From: Tunturibacter psychrotolerans
GTDB lineage: Bacteria > Acidobacteriota > Terriglobia > Terriglobales > Acidobacteriaceae
Reading direction: 5' to 3'
NCBI RefSeq assembly: GCF_040359615.1
Contig: NZ_CP132942.1
Location: 5,456,001-5,520,000 of the forward strand
Length of the DNA stretch: 64,000 nt
The notes under the pieces are model-generated. The model had not been told where the DNA came from. It did no database searches and worked only from the letters and a program-made list of their open reading frames with translations. Below, piece after piece: positions 51,172 through 59,614 of the stretch. The stretch's first letter is position 1, and every line of letters starts with the position of its first letter. A program made the position numbers and the translations under genes.

Positions 51172-52803
51172 TCAGACTCTTCCCTGCAACGCGTGTGTCG
51201 AAGGCGAGCCTGCGTCTGTACTTCGTTTGCGCCAGACGGCCTTCACCTTCGCGCGCCATCGTTCATCGAGCGCTACGAGGCTCCATTCGACCCGAGGTGA
51301 AAGGTAACGCAGCACGACCTCCGTCGCGGGATGAATGCGCAGTGCTGGAGCCACGAGATACAGCCGTGGGGGCTCGGTCGAGAGCCGCAGGCCACCGAAG
51401 TATCCGTGCCGCTGAAACTCGCCCAGGCCAGTGTTGTGATCCGGATTCTGCAGGTGATGCCACCGCACGCGCACCCAGTAATCAAGCCCCTGCAGGGCAA
51501 GGTGCAGATCCTCGTCGGCTTTCAACTCGATGACGGCCAACCTTCCGTCGTCGGTGACGCCGAGAAGGTCGAGCATCCCACGATCTGCCGCAGCAAACGC
51601 GGGCACCTGCGTGTAAACATGCTTCGGATCGAGTCGCGCATCGAGTGGTTCGACGTCGCGCCGCAGCACACTCTCGAGCCAGCGCTCGGGCTGCATGCGA
51701 TAGAGAGGATCGCGCTTGTCGCCTCCTGCAATGCGCCGCGCAAACAATCGCGCCACCAGATCTCGCAGCTCGCTCGCGTTTTCTTCGGTCAGCAGAGTCT
51801 CGTTTGCGCCGGCCCCGAACGTGATCTCCTGTGCGCTGTTGAAGGAGTTGCCCGAATAGCCCATACGGACCCGCGCAAACTCGAGACCATGTAGTAAAAA
51901 CGCAAGTTCGGTGCCGCTACGGAGGCGCTGCTCCACGACTTCGCGCATCGTCTCGGGTACGAGCGCCATCACGCGTAGCCTGGACTCGGCAAATCTCTCC
52001 TGTGCGGCTTGCTCGTTGGGGGCATGCATCAGGCGAGTGGTCAGGTTGCCATGATCCGCGGCATCGCGCTGCTCCAGTTCTTCCGACTTCTGGTCGAGCT
52101 CCCACAGCTCCCACTGTGCAACGTTCGCATTGAGCCACGCCATCCGTGACAGGGTCAGCATGGCCATGCCGCGTGGCACGATCAGCTTCAATCCTTGATA
52201 CAGCCTCCGTCCGTCACCGGATTCGCGGCAATGCTGCAACCACAAAATCCCGAGTGTCAGGATGCCGTCAACAGTGGTCTGCGTCTCCTCTTCGTTGACG
52301 GCGATTACAGCCCACGCCTTCTGTCCCTGCACTAGCGAACCACGCGCATATGCCGGGCCGAAGCTCTTCTCGAGATCCATCGCAGTGCGTAGTGCGTCCA
52401 CTTTGAACTCGGGGAAGCTGCGCAGCAGAACGCGGTCGAGCACACGCAGATATTTCACGCGCGTCGCCTCTCGCGTCGAGGGAGTGCGCCGATCGCGATC
52501 TGTTACAAGTTCCAGCGTCTGCGGTTTGGTTTGGCCGAATCGATGCGTGCTCAGCCGCAGCACGCCGTTGCGCAGCACCGTGCCACTGACGCGGCGCACC
52601 AGATTGCGATCCTCTCCCCACAGATGCAGGGTGCAGCGGCCGTGTTCGGTCGCCAGCTTATATTTCGCCTCGCGCATGTCGAACAGAACCTTGCCGTCTT
52701 CGAGCACCACGGCGCGGGGAGATTCAGCTAAAAAAGATTCGAGTGCGACGGATATTTGTTCCACCGTCTGCACGGGCTCCGCGGAGGAGACTCTTGGCGG
52801 CAT
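51172..52803 (-). CDS. Putative PD-(D/E)XK-fold nuclease, NucS/DUF91-like C-terminus
   Basis: 543 residues without signal or membrane segments. The C-terminal third (about 370-510) has Glu377 in RWLESVLRR, then LDLLGVTDDGRLAVIELKAD with Asp412, Glu426 and Lys428 in the spacing of the PD-(D/E)XK core; the ELDLLG/VIELK layout is like EndoMS/NucS. The rest is unlike NucS: an N-terminal domain (1-150) and a middle helical part (residues 210-350). DNA cleavage is inferred, not shown. It is alone on the minus strand; gene neighbours are not DNA-repair genes. Confidence 0.62.
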   Translation of the reverse strand: MPPRVSSAEPVQTVEQISVALESFLAESPRAVVLEDGKVLFDMREAKYKLATEHGRCTLHLWGEDRNLVRRVSGTVLRNGVLRLSTHRFGQTKPQTLELVTDRDRRTPSTREATRVKYLRVLDRVLLRSFPEFKVDALRTAMDLEKSFGPAYARGSLVQGQKAWAVIAVNEEETQTTVDGILTLGILWLQHCRESGDGRRLYQGLKLIVPRGMAMLTLSRMAWLNANVAQWELWELDQKSEELEQRDAADHGNLTTRLMHAPNEQAAQERFAESRLRVMALVPETMREVVEQRLRSGTELAFLLHGLEFARVRMGYSGNSFNSAQEITFGAGANETLLTEENASELRDLVARLFARRIAGGDKRDPLYRMQPERWLESVLRRDVEPLDARLDPKHVYTQVPAFAAADRGMLDLLGVTDDGRLAVIELKADEDLHLALQGLDYWVRVRWHHLQNPDHNTGLGEFQRHGYFGGLRLSTEPPRLYLVAPALRIHPATEVVLRYLSPRVEWSLVALDERWRAKVKAVWRKRSTDAGSPSTHALQGRV

Positions 52804-52839
52804 AGTCGAACGTTAACACATTTGCGAAATTGAAAGAAT

Positions 52840-53262
52840 CTACAGAGGAAGCTTGAAGTGGAAGTCGGAGATGCGCAAGCCGTGGCGGAAGTAGAACGCG
52901 TGCGCCTCATGTCGATGCGTTCCCGAATCGAGCATGAAAGTGGTGCATCCTGCTTCCCTGGCCAGCGCGATCAACCAGGTCAGCATAGACTCGCCATGGC
53001 CCTTCGAGCGGGCGCCATCGTCGGTCACTAGGTCATCTACATAAAGCGTCTTGCCGCTCCACAGCAGATTCTGGACGCGGAAGCCAGCAACCGACACGAT
53101 GATGCCGTCAGATTCCAGGAAGGCGAGTTGATAACCCTCTGCCTGCTGCGTCTGAATGCGGCCGACGAACTCTTCCGCGATCAACGCAGGCCGAAGCTGC
53201 CGCATCACCGGAAAGCAGCGGTCGATCTCGCTCGGTATCGTGGCAATCTGAATGGAGGGCAT
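52840..53262 (-). CDS. GNAT-family N-acetyltransferase
   Basis: 140 residues from ATG 53262. The acetyl-CoA motif region is RSKGHGESMLTWLIALAREAGCT, and HRHEAHAFYFRHGLRI is the C-terminal conserved part. A GTG seven codons upstream (53283) is an alternative start; between the two lies the palindrome AGCGGGTgACCCGCT. It overlaps or abuts the DinB gene, so the two are co-transcribed. Confidence 0.85.
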   Translation of the reverse strand: MPSIQIATIPSEIDRCFPVMRQLRPALIAEEFVGRIQTQQAEGYQLAFLESDGIIVSVAGFRVQNLLWSGKTLYVDDLVTDDGARSKGHGESMLTWLIALAREAGCTTFMLDSGTHRHEAHAFYFRHGLRISDFHFKLPL

Positions 53263-53276
53263 GAGCGGGTGACCCG

Positions 53277-53810
53277 CTACCACCCTTCCTTAGCGCGTAG
53301 ATGCGTGATGTGAGCCACGTGATGGCGCGAGTGCCATGCGTACGTCAGGGCCGCCAGTTCAACAGTGACAGGCCCATCTTCGGGGTGCTTGTATCCGCGC
53401 TGCCACTGGATCTCGTCGAGCGATTGAAACAACATCACCCAGCGGGCATGAAGACTCTCCACCAACTCCAGCGACCACTCCACCGGCGCCGCCATGTCAT
53501 GCAGCTTCGCCCAGGAAACTTCGTTATAGCTCTTGACCACTGGCCAATCCTCGGTCAGCGCAAGCTTCACCCGCACATAGGCATTCATGTGGCTGTCCGC
53601 GACGTGGTGGACCACCTGCCGCAACGTCCATCCGCCTTCGCGATAAGGTGTAGCCAGCTGAGCCGAACTCAATCCATCGACCGCATTGCGCAGTTGCTCG
53701 GGCAACTCCGCCAGCGTTGCAATCGCTTCGGTTCGCTCGTCCGGGGAGATGGTTGCGGGCGGCACAAAATCGCCTATGGGGTACTTCGGATCGATATCAG
53801 TCAGTGCCAT
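53277..53810 (-). CDS. DinB/YfiT-family metal-dependent enzyme
   Basis: 177 residues, four-helix DinB fold. The metal histidines His68, His160 and His164 (VVHH, HSRHH) follow the YfiT pattern. Family members include bacillithiol S-transferases and putative hydrolases; bacillithiol is uncertain in Acidobacteria. GGAGG precedes ATG 53810. The stop is overlapped by the GNAT gene's alternative start. Confidence 0.82.
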   Translation of the reverse strand: MALTDIDPKYPIGDFVPPATISPDERTEAIATLAELPEQLRNAVDGLSSAQLATPYREGGWTLRQVVHHVADSHMNAYVRVKLALTEDWPVVKSYNEVSWAKLHDMAAPVEWSLELVESLHARWVMLFQSLDEIQWQRGYKHPEDGPVTVELAALTYAWHSRHHVAHITHLRAKEGW

Positions 53811-53867
53811 GGCCCCTCCTCCATACCTCTAACAAGCAACTTAGCACACAGGATTGTGTAACCTACC

Positions 53868-54788
53868 ATGAAGATTCCGTTGCGCGCCGCGAACCTTTCT
53901 CTAATGAAACTCTCAGCATTACGCCCACTCATCCTTCTTCTTTGCGTGATCCATAGTTCTGCGCAGCAGCACATGCCACCTAGCTCGCACGGCTCGCAGC
54001 CCCCCGGTACGATTCTCACCCAAGGCCCCTATGTGGGCTTCGACAGCAACGACTACCCCGGCGATGAAAAACTGCCCACGTTGCACCGCCACTTCGCCTT
54101 CGTCGGATACTGGCTCAACAATCCGCCAGGCGAATACCACAATGGCTGGGTCGGCAAACGCGAAGTTCTGGTGCGTAACGGGTTTGGCTTTCTTGTCCTG
54201 GCCAACGGCCGCATCGAATCGGAGATAAAAAGGGCCAAACGGTCAGGAACCTCTCCGGCAACGCTGGGAGCCCAAGACGCAATGGCGGCCATCGTCGCAG
54301 CGCATCGGGATAACTTCGTCACCGGCACCATTATCTTTTTGGATCAGGAGGAAGGCGGCCGACTTACCGACGATCAATCTGCGTATCTGCTTGCATGGAC
54401 AGAGACCGTGGCCTCGAAATCCGGCTATCTCCCTGGGGTCTATGCCAGCGGCCAGCCAGTCAGCGACGGTCCTGCCAAGACCATCACTACGGTGCAGCAT
54501 ATTCGTGAGCAGGTCACCTCACAGCATTTGCACGAGATCACAATCTTTGTTTATCAGGACGCATGTCCGCCAGCCAACGGATGCAGCCTGCAGCCACCGT
54601 CGCTCAGCGCCAGCGGGACTCCCGAAATCGCAGCCTGGCAGTATGCGCAGTCCCCACGACGCAAAGCGATCACCGCCGCATGCAGCAAGACCTATGCCGC
54701 CGACGGCAACTGCTATGCTGCCGACCTGCCGCAGTTGCCGCTCGATCTAAGCGTTTCGGGATCGGCCGACCCTTCGCATGGACGCTGA
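53868..54788 (+). CDS. Secreted DUF1906 (glycoside-hydrolase-like) protein
   Basis: 306 residues. A signal peptide (RPLILLLCVIHSSAQ) starts the chain. The DUF1906/Rv2525c-like barrel begins at GFDSNDYPGDEKLPTLHRHFAFVGYWL, continues with DFVTGTIIFLDQEEGG (acidic residues at the end of a strand) and PGVYASGQPVSD. Rv2525c folds like a glycoside hydrolase; an active enzyme is not shown. Divergent from the DinB gene, 57 bp apart. Confidence 0.78.
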   Translation: MKIPLRAANLSLMKLSALRPLILLLCVIHSSAQQHMPPSSHGSQPPGTILTQGPYVGFDSNDYPGDEKLPTLHRHFAFVGYWLNNPPGEYHNGWVGKREVLVRNGFGFLVLANGRIESEIKRAKRSGTSPATLGAQDAMAAIVAAHRDNFVTGTIIFLDQEEGGRLTDDQSAYLLAWTETVASKSGYLPGVYASGQPVSDGPAKTITTVQHIREQVTSQHLHEITIFVYQDACPPANGCSLQPPSLSASGTPEIAAWQYAQSPRRKAITAACSKTYAADGNCYAADLPQLPLDLSVSGSADPSHGR

Positions 54789-54907
54789 ATCGGCACGAAA
54801 ATTTCACGAATCTCCATGAAAAATAAATGCCTCCGGGCATACTGCGGCGGAACCTCCATGAAAGTGAGATTTGCCGCGGCTCTCGGGGAAGCCTAGAATC
54901 AATCTAG

Positions 54908-56350
54908 ATGACCATACCCGCACCCGACCACAAACGCTACTTCATCGAAAAACTTGGTCTTTCGGAACGTCTGATGGAACGCTGCCTGGGTGAAGCCCTT
55001 TCAGCGGGAGGCGACTACGCTGATCTTTATTTTGAGTCGGTTACGTCCACCTCGCTGGGTATCGATGAGTCTCTGGTCAAGTCGGCGAGCCAGGGGATCA
55101 GCGTAGGGTGCGGCATCCGCGTCGTCTCTGGCGAGCGTACCGGCTATGCCTACACCGACGATCTTTCGAGCGATCGGCTTCTCCGCGCAGCCCGAACCGC
55201 AGCCCTGATCGCCAGCGGCCCAGCCAAAGAGCTGATGAGCGGCTTTCGCCAGACCGACACCCCTTCTCTCTACCCTGTAGCAGGAGCTACGAGCGACGCC
55301 GAGATCGCTGCCAAACTGGCCCTTATCGAACGCGCCGACAAAGCCGCCCGCGCCTATGACTCGCGTATCACGCAGGTTCGCGCCGGCTTCAACGATGAAC
55401 TACGCCGCATCCTCGTCGCAGCCTCCGACGGCACCTTCGCCTCGGACACGCAACCCCTCGCGCGCCTGAACGTCTTCGTCATCGCGAAAGATGGTACTAA
55501 CACCGCACGCGGCACCAGCGGCGGCGGCGGCCGCGTCACGATGGATTTCTTCGAAGGCGACAAATCGCCCGAACATTACGCCCGCGAAGCTGCACGAACC
55601 GCGATCCTGCAACTCGGCGCGATTGAAGCACCGGCGGGCGAGATGCCCGTCGTTCTCGGCCCCGGATGGCCCGGCGTTCTGCTGCATGAAGCGGTCGGTC
55701 ACGGCCTCGAAGCCGATTTCAATCGCAAGAAGACATCAGCCTTCGCCGGTCTCATCGGACAACAGGTTGCGAGCCCCAAGGTCACGGTCGTCGACAATGG
55801 CCTGATGCCCGGACGTCGCGGCTCCATCAATATGGACGATGAGGGCAACCCGACTCAGGAGACGGTGCTAATCGAAAACGGCATCCTGAAAGGCTTCCTC
55901 TCCGACAAGCTCAATTCGCGCCTGATGGGCATGCCCAACACCGGCAGCGGACGCCGCGAGAGCTATCACCATATCCCCATGCCGCGCATGACCAATACCT
56001 ACATGCTCAATGGCGAGGATATGCCCGAAGACATCATCAAGAGCGTCAAGCGCGGCCTCTACGCCGTCAACTTCGGTGGCGGGCAGGTCGACATCACGAA
56101 CGGCAAGTTCGTCTTCTCGGCCAGCGAAGCGTATCTGATCGAGGATGGTAAGGTAACGCGCCCCGTGAAGGGGGCAACGTTGATCGGCAACGGCCCTGAA
56201 GCATTGAAGTATGTGTCGATGGTCGGCAACGATCTCGCACTTGATGAAGGCATAGGCACCTGCGGCAAGGCGGGGCAAAGTGTGCCAGTCGGCGTAGGCA
56301 TGCCCACAGTAAAGCTCGACCGCATGACGGTCGGGGGAACGGGACAATAA
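54908..56350 (+). CDS. tldD: Metalloprotease TldD
   Basis: 480 residues, zinc-dependent subunit of the TldD/TldE (PmbA) protease that degrades unfolded peptides and processes some modified peptides. LLHEAVGHGLEAD (His260, Glu261, His265) is the HExxxH zinc site. The C-terminal GGGQVDITNGKFVFSASEAYLIEDGK and VGMPTVKLDRMTVGGTG are family signatures. The stop overlaps the next ATG (TAATG), so translation is coupled with a small zinc-binding protein. pmbA lies at 57699. Confidence 0.97.
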   Translation: MTIPAPDHKRYFIEKLGLSERLMERCLGEALSAGGDYADLYFESVTSTSLGIDESLVKSASQGISVGCGIRVVSGERTGYAYTDDLSSDRLLRAARTAALIASGPAKELMSGFRQTDTPSLYPVAGATSDAEIAAKLALIERADKAARAYDSRITQVRAGFNDELRRILVAASDGTFASDTQPLARLNVFVIAKDGTNTARGTSGGGGRVTMDFFEGDKSPEHYAREAARTAILQLGAIEAPAGEMPVVLGPGWPGVLLHEAVGHGLEADFNRKKTSAFAGLIGQQVASPKVTVVDNGLMPGRRGSINMDDEGNPTQETVLIENGILKGFLSDKLNSRLMGMPNTGSGRRESYHHIPMPRMTNTYMLNGEDMPEDIIKSVKRGLYAVNFGGGQVDITNGKFVFSASEAYLIEDGKVTRPVKGATLIGNGPEALKYVSMVGNDLALDEGIGTCGKAGQSVPVGVGMPTVKLDRMTVGGTGQ

Positions 56351-56658
56351 TGGCAGTCGAACGCGAAAAAATCTATGAGTGCGAAGTGAAACGCCGTCGC
56401 GTAAAGGTCGGCGGAGGCTACGAGCCATTCTGGAAGGTAAAGCCGGTGGCCGATGCGCTTGTCGATAACGACACCGAGTTTCGTTGCAAAGACTGCTTCG
56501 GCGAGGTCAAGTTGTTAGGCCGCAACGGCAAAGCAGGCTCCGTGCCGTACGTCGAACACAAGTCCCCAGCCGACTCCGAGTACTGCGCCAACGGAATGCT
56601 GTTCAAAAAAGCAACAGATGGACGAGAACCGAGGCCTTCACAGCGCCCCGTAGAGTAA
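56350..56658 (+). CDS. Small zinc-site protein, first tandem copy
   Basis: 102 residues. A conserved N-terminus (EREKIYECEVKRRRVKV) is followed by a metal site C46xxC49...H70...C79 (RCKDCFGEV, VEHK, EYCANG) and a GREPRPS tail. The zinc-site layout is reminiscent of the CoiA N-terminal ribbon, not a proven relation. The start overlaps the tldD stop by one base. The second copy at 56760 shares about 67 of 102 residues. No family could be named. Confidence 0.75.
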   Translation: MAVEREKIYECEVKRRRVKVGGGYEPFWKVKPVADALVDNDTEFRCKDCFGEVKLLGRNGKAGSVPYVEHKSPADSEYCANGMLFKKATDGREPRPSQRPVE

Positions 56659-56759
56659 CGACCTGTTTTTCTTCGAGATTCTTTCTCGGCCCATACGCAC
56701 GACAACTGAAAGTATGACCTAACGTACGACCCAACCGCACCCGTACTTCGAGGTATCTC

Positions 56760-57068
56760 ATGGCAATCGAACGCGAAAAATTCTACGAATGTGAAGTGAA
56801 GCGTCGTCGCGTCAGAGCCGCCGGTGGTTACGAGTCGTTCTGGAAGGTCAAGCCCATAACAGTTGCGCTCGAAGATAACGACACTGAGTTTCGCTGCATG
56901 AGTTGCGGTGGCGCAGTGAAGGTGTTCAAACGCCGCTCAGAAGACGGACCGGCCACACACATCGAGCATAAATTGAAGAGCGACTCCGAGTACTGCGCCG
57001 CCGGCATGTACTTCCTGAAGGCCACTGACGGCCGGGAGCCACGCCCCTCAGCATCCCCTGTTCGCTGA
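56760..57068 (+). CDS. Small zinc-site protein, second tandem copy
   Basis: 102 residues, aligned without gaps to the first copy. The metal residues Cys46, Cys49, His70 and Cys79 are kept; the middle (KVFKRRSEDGPATHIEH) differs most. GAGG lies about 7 nt before the ATG, so it has its own ribosome binding site. It is 101 bp after copy 1 and 78 bp before the convergent NTF2-like gene. Confidence 0.75.
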   Translation: MAIEREKFYECEVKRRRVRAAGGYESFWKVKPITVALEDNDTEFRCMSCGGAVKVFKRRSEDGPATHIEHKLKSDSEYCAAGMYFLKATDGREPRPSASPVR

Positions 57069-57146
57069 GACAGCCCGCTGAGTTTAGCTCCAGCCGGGCT
57101 GTCACCCATCGCAATCATCCAAATGGGCCTACCTACGCGCCGATGG

Positions 57147-57599
57147 CTATGGCTTTGGGATGACGCCAAGCTGCTGCATCATCGTCAGGTTATCCATCAG
57201 GATTCGACTGTCCTTCATCTTGCCTCCGACCAGGCGGTCGATGACGACACCCTTGACGTTGACCCTCCTGCCCGTAGCAGGAACACCGAGAAACGTCCCT
57301 CGATGCGTGCCGGTCCAAGTGAAGCGAGTGACAACCTTGTCTCCACTAGCCACCGTCTCGTCCACAACCCAATGGATATCGGGGAATGCGGCGCGCATCA
57401 TCCCAATCACCTCTTTCAAACCCTCTCGTCCTTGCTGCTGACCCGGAAGAGGATCAAGCTCGACAAAGTCGACCGCGACAAGTTGATCGGCTTGCTCCAA
57501 CCGCCCCTGATTGATGACCTCTTCTAAAAATCTGGCGATGACTGAGACGTTCCCAGATACGCTCCCAGACTCTGACACTCGCATCTCCTGATTCAGCAT
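57147..57599 (-). CDS. SnoaL-like (NTF2-fold) protein
   Basis: 150 residues. A predicted cone fold: VIARFLEEVINQGRLEQADQLVAVDFVEL, the GREGLKEVIGMMRAAFPDIHWVVDE strand-helix and VSGDKVVTRFTWTGTHRGTFLGVPATGR. Many family members are ester cyclases or small-molecule binders; no enzyme is assigned. It lies between the second zinc protein and pmbA on the opposite strand. Confidence 0.85.
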   Translation of the reverse strand: MLNQEMRVSESGSVSGNVSVIARFLEEVINQGRLEQADQLVAVDFVELDPLPGQQQGREGLKEVIGMMRAAFPDIHWVVDETVASGDKVVTRFTWTGTHRGTFLGVPATGRRVNVKGVVIDRLVGGKMKDSRILMDNLTMMQQLGVIPKP

Positions 57600-57698
57600 G
57601 TGTGGAATACAGCGAGGATCATATCAGCCACTTCCTGGCTCATCCATTGCTTGCAGCCGTCAGAAAAGTCCGCTAAAACCAATTATCCTGAAGAGACC

Positions 57699-59075
57699 AT
57701 GCCAACCCAGACGACCACGAACCTCCGCCAGCTCGCCTCCGATGTCCTCAGCCACGCTCTCAAGGCTGGAGCCACCGATGCCGAGGCCGTCGTCTATGAA
57801 GGCGACGAATTCTCAGCGCTGGTTCGATTGGGACAAGTTGAAACCCTGAAAGAATCAGGTTCGCGAGCAGTCGGTCTGCGCGTCTTCATCGGCCAGCGTA
57901 CTGCAAGTACCTCATCATCCGATTTTTCAAGCGAGAGCATCGCACGCCTCGTCGAGGGCGCCATCACCCTTGCGAAGATCACCAGCGAAGACCCATTCGC
58001 CGGCCTTCCCGAAGCGCATGAGTTCGGCAAGATCGAAGAAGATCAGCACCTCTACTTTGATGACGTGAATGAGATGCCGCCTGCCGAGCGCATCGAGATC
58101 GCCCGTCGCACCGAAGCCGCCGCGATGGCCTACGATTCCCGCATTCAAAACTCCGGCGGTGGCGACTTCGACACCTCCACCTCCCACAAGATCCTGATGA
58201 ACTCCCGCGGCTTCACCGGCGAGTACCGTCGCAGCTACTGTGGCTTCTCCGCCGCGCCCATCGCGCATGACGAGAAAGGCAACATGCAGCGCAACTATTG
58301 GTTCTCGAACTCGCGCACCGTGAAAAAACTCGAGAACCCCGAGGAGATTGGTCAGGAGGCTGCACGCCGTACCCTGAGGCGACTCGGCGCGCGCCAGGTC
58401 AAGACGCAAAAAGCACCGGTCGTCTTCTCGCCCGAGATTGCACGCTCGATCATCGGCAACATCTTCGACGCAGCCAACGGCGACGCCATCTATCGCAACG
58501 CCTCCTTCTTCAGCGGCATGCTCGGTGAACAAGTCGCCGGCGAAAACATCACCGTCATCGACGACGGCACCATCATCCACGATGGCATCGGCGGCTTCGG
58601 CACACGCCCCTTCGACGGCGAAGGCCTGCCCACGCGCCGCACCATCCTCGTCGAACGCGGCGTTCTGAAGAACTACGTCAGCAACACCTACACAGCGCGC
58701 AAGCTCAATATGCAGTCCACCGGCAACGCCTCACGCGGACTTGCCGGCAACCCCGGCATCGGCGCAGGCAACTTCTTCCTCGAAGCCGGCACGCTAACGC
58801 CCGAGCAGATCATCGGAGAAATACCAAACGGCCTCTACGTCACCGAGACGATGGGCTTCGGCGTCAACCTCGTCACCGGCGACTACTCCCAAGGCGCCAG
58901 CGGCCTGTGGATCGAGAACGGAGAACTCGCCTACCCGGTCGAGGAGATCACCATTGCCGGCAACCTCAAAGACATGTACAAGAACATCGTCGCCATCGGC
59001 AACGACCTCATCTTCCGCGGAGCCAGCGCGGCCCCCACTATCCACATCGAAGGCATGACTATCGCCGGTGCGTAA
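57699..59075 (+). CDS. pmbA: TldE/PmbA subunit of the TldD/E protease
   Basis: 458 residues from ATG 57699, with GAAGAG just upstream. Same fold as TldD (SGSRAVGLRVFIGQRTASTSSSDFS, ASFFSGMLGEQVAGENITVIDDG, GVNLVTGDYSQGASGLWIENGE) but without the HExxxH zinc site, as expected for the inactive partner. The complex is a TldD-TldE heterodimer. The opposite-strand NTF2-like gene and the two small zinc genes lie between it and tldD. Confidence 0.95.
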   Translation: MPTQTTTNLRQLASDVLSHALKAGATDAEAVVYEGDEFSALVRLGQVETLKESGSRAVGLRVFIGQRTASTSSSDFSSESIARLVEGAITLAKITSEDPFAGLPEAHEFGKIEEDQHLYFDDVNEMPPAERIEIARRTEAAAMAYDSRIQNSGGGDFDTSTSHKILMNSRGFTGEYRRSYCGFSAAPIAHDEKGNMQRNYWFSNSRTVKKLENPEEIGQEAARRTLRRLGARQVKTQKAPVVFSPEIARSIIGNIFDAANGDAIYRNASFFSGMLGEQVAGENITVIDDGTIIHDGIGGFGTRPFDGEGLPTRRTILVERGVLKNYVSNTYTARKLNMQSTGNASRGLAGNPGIGAGNFFLEAGTLTPEQIIGEIPNGLYVTETMGFGVNLVTGDYSQGASGLWIENGELAYPVEEITIAGNLKDMYKNIVAIGNDLIFRGASAAPTIHIEGMTIAGA

Positions 59076-59088
59076 CAACCACAACTAT

Positions 59089-59514
59089 CTAGCTATCCGT
59101 CACAACCGTTCCTTGATGGAAGACGATCTTCCAACCCTCGGCAGTCCTCTGCCAGATAGTCGATCTACGCGTGACGCGTGTACCGTCCTGCACAAGCGTA
59201 TAGGTCATGAGAAATACATTTTCAGCGAGTCTCCGGCACTGGAACTCTGATGTCTCCCACACATCATCATCGCCCGCAGCGTACCGCTTCTCCAGCTCAT
59301 CCAGAACAGTGTTTCTTGAGTAGCGACGACCCGAAGCACCCACCTCCCAAAACTCCTCAACCGTCATTCGCTCGAAGTCTTCCCGCGAGACTCCAAACTC
59401 TGCCCGATGAAAGATCGGCTCGCGCGCGGAGAGCTCTTCAAGAACCTCGGCGAGTTCGGGATCGGTCTCAAGTTTGGGTTCCGTCGCGGCAGACCGGTGA
59501 ACGGGAGGATTCAT
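59089..59514 (-). CDS. NTF2-like (DUF4440-type) protein
   Basis: 141 residues. ELAEVLEELSAREPIFHRAEFG begins the cone fold, and RVTRRSTIWQRTAEGWKIVFHQGT is the C-terminal signature of the DUF4440 group. The reaction is unknown. It is convergent with pmbA, 13 bp apart. Confidence 0.82.
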   Translation of the reverse strand: MNPPVHRSAATEPKLETDPELAEVLEELSAREPIFHRAEFGVSREDFERMTVEEFWEVGASGRRYSRNTVLDELEKRYAAGDDDVWETSEFQCRRLAENVFLMTYTLVQDGTRVTRRSTIWQRTAEGWKIVFHQGTVVTDS

Positions 59515-59614
59515 GGCGGCAGTATAGCTACCCCGATCGCAGAGACGAAGAGATAACGATTGCGGCGCGTAAGTTGTAGCGCATCATAGGATAACCGCGA
59601 CTACAATTCTGGAT

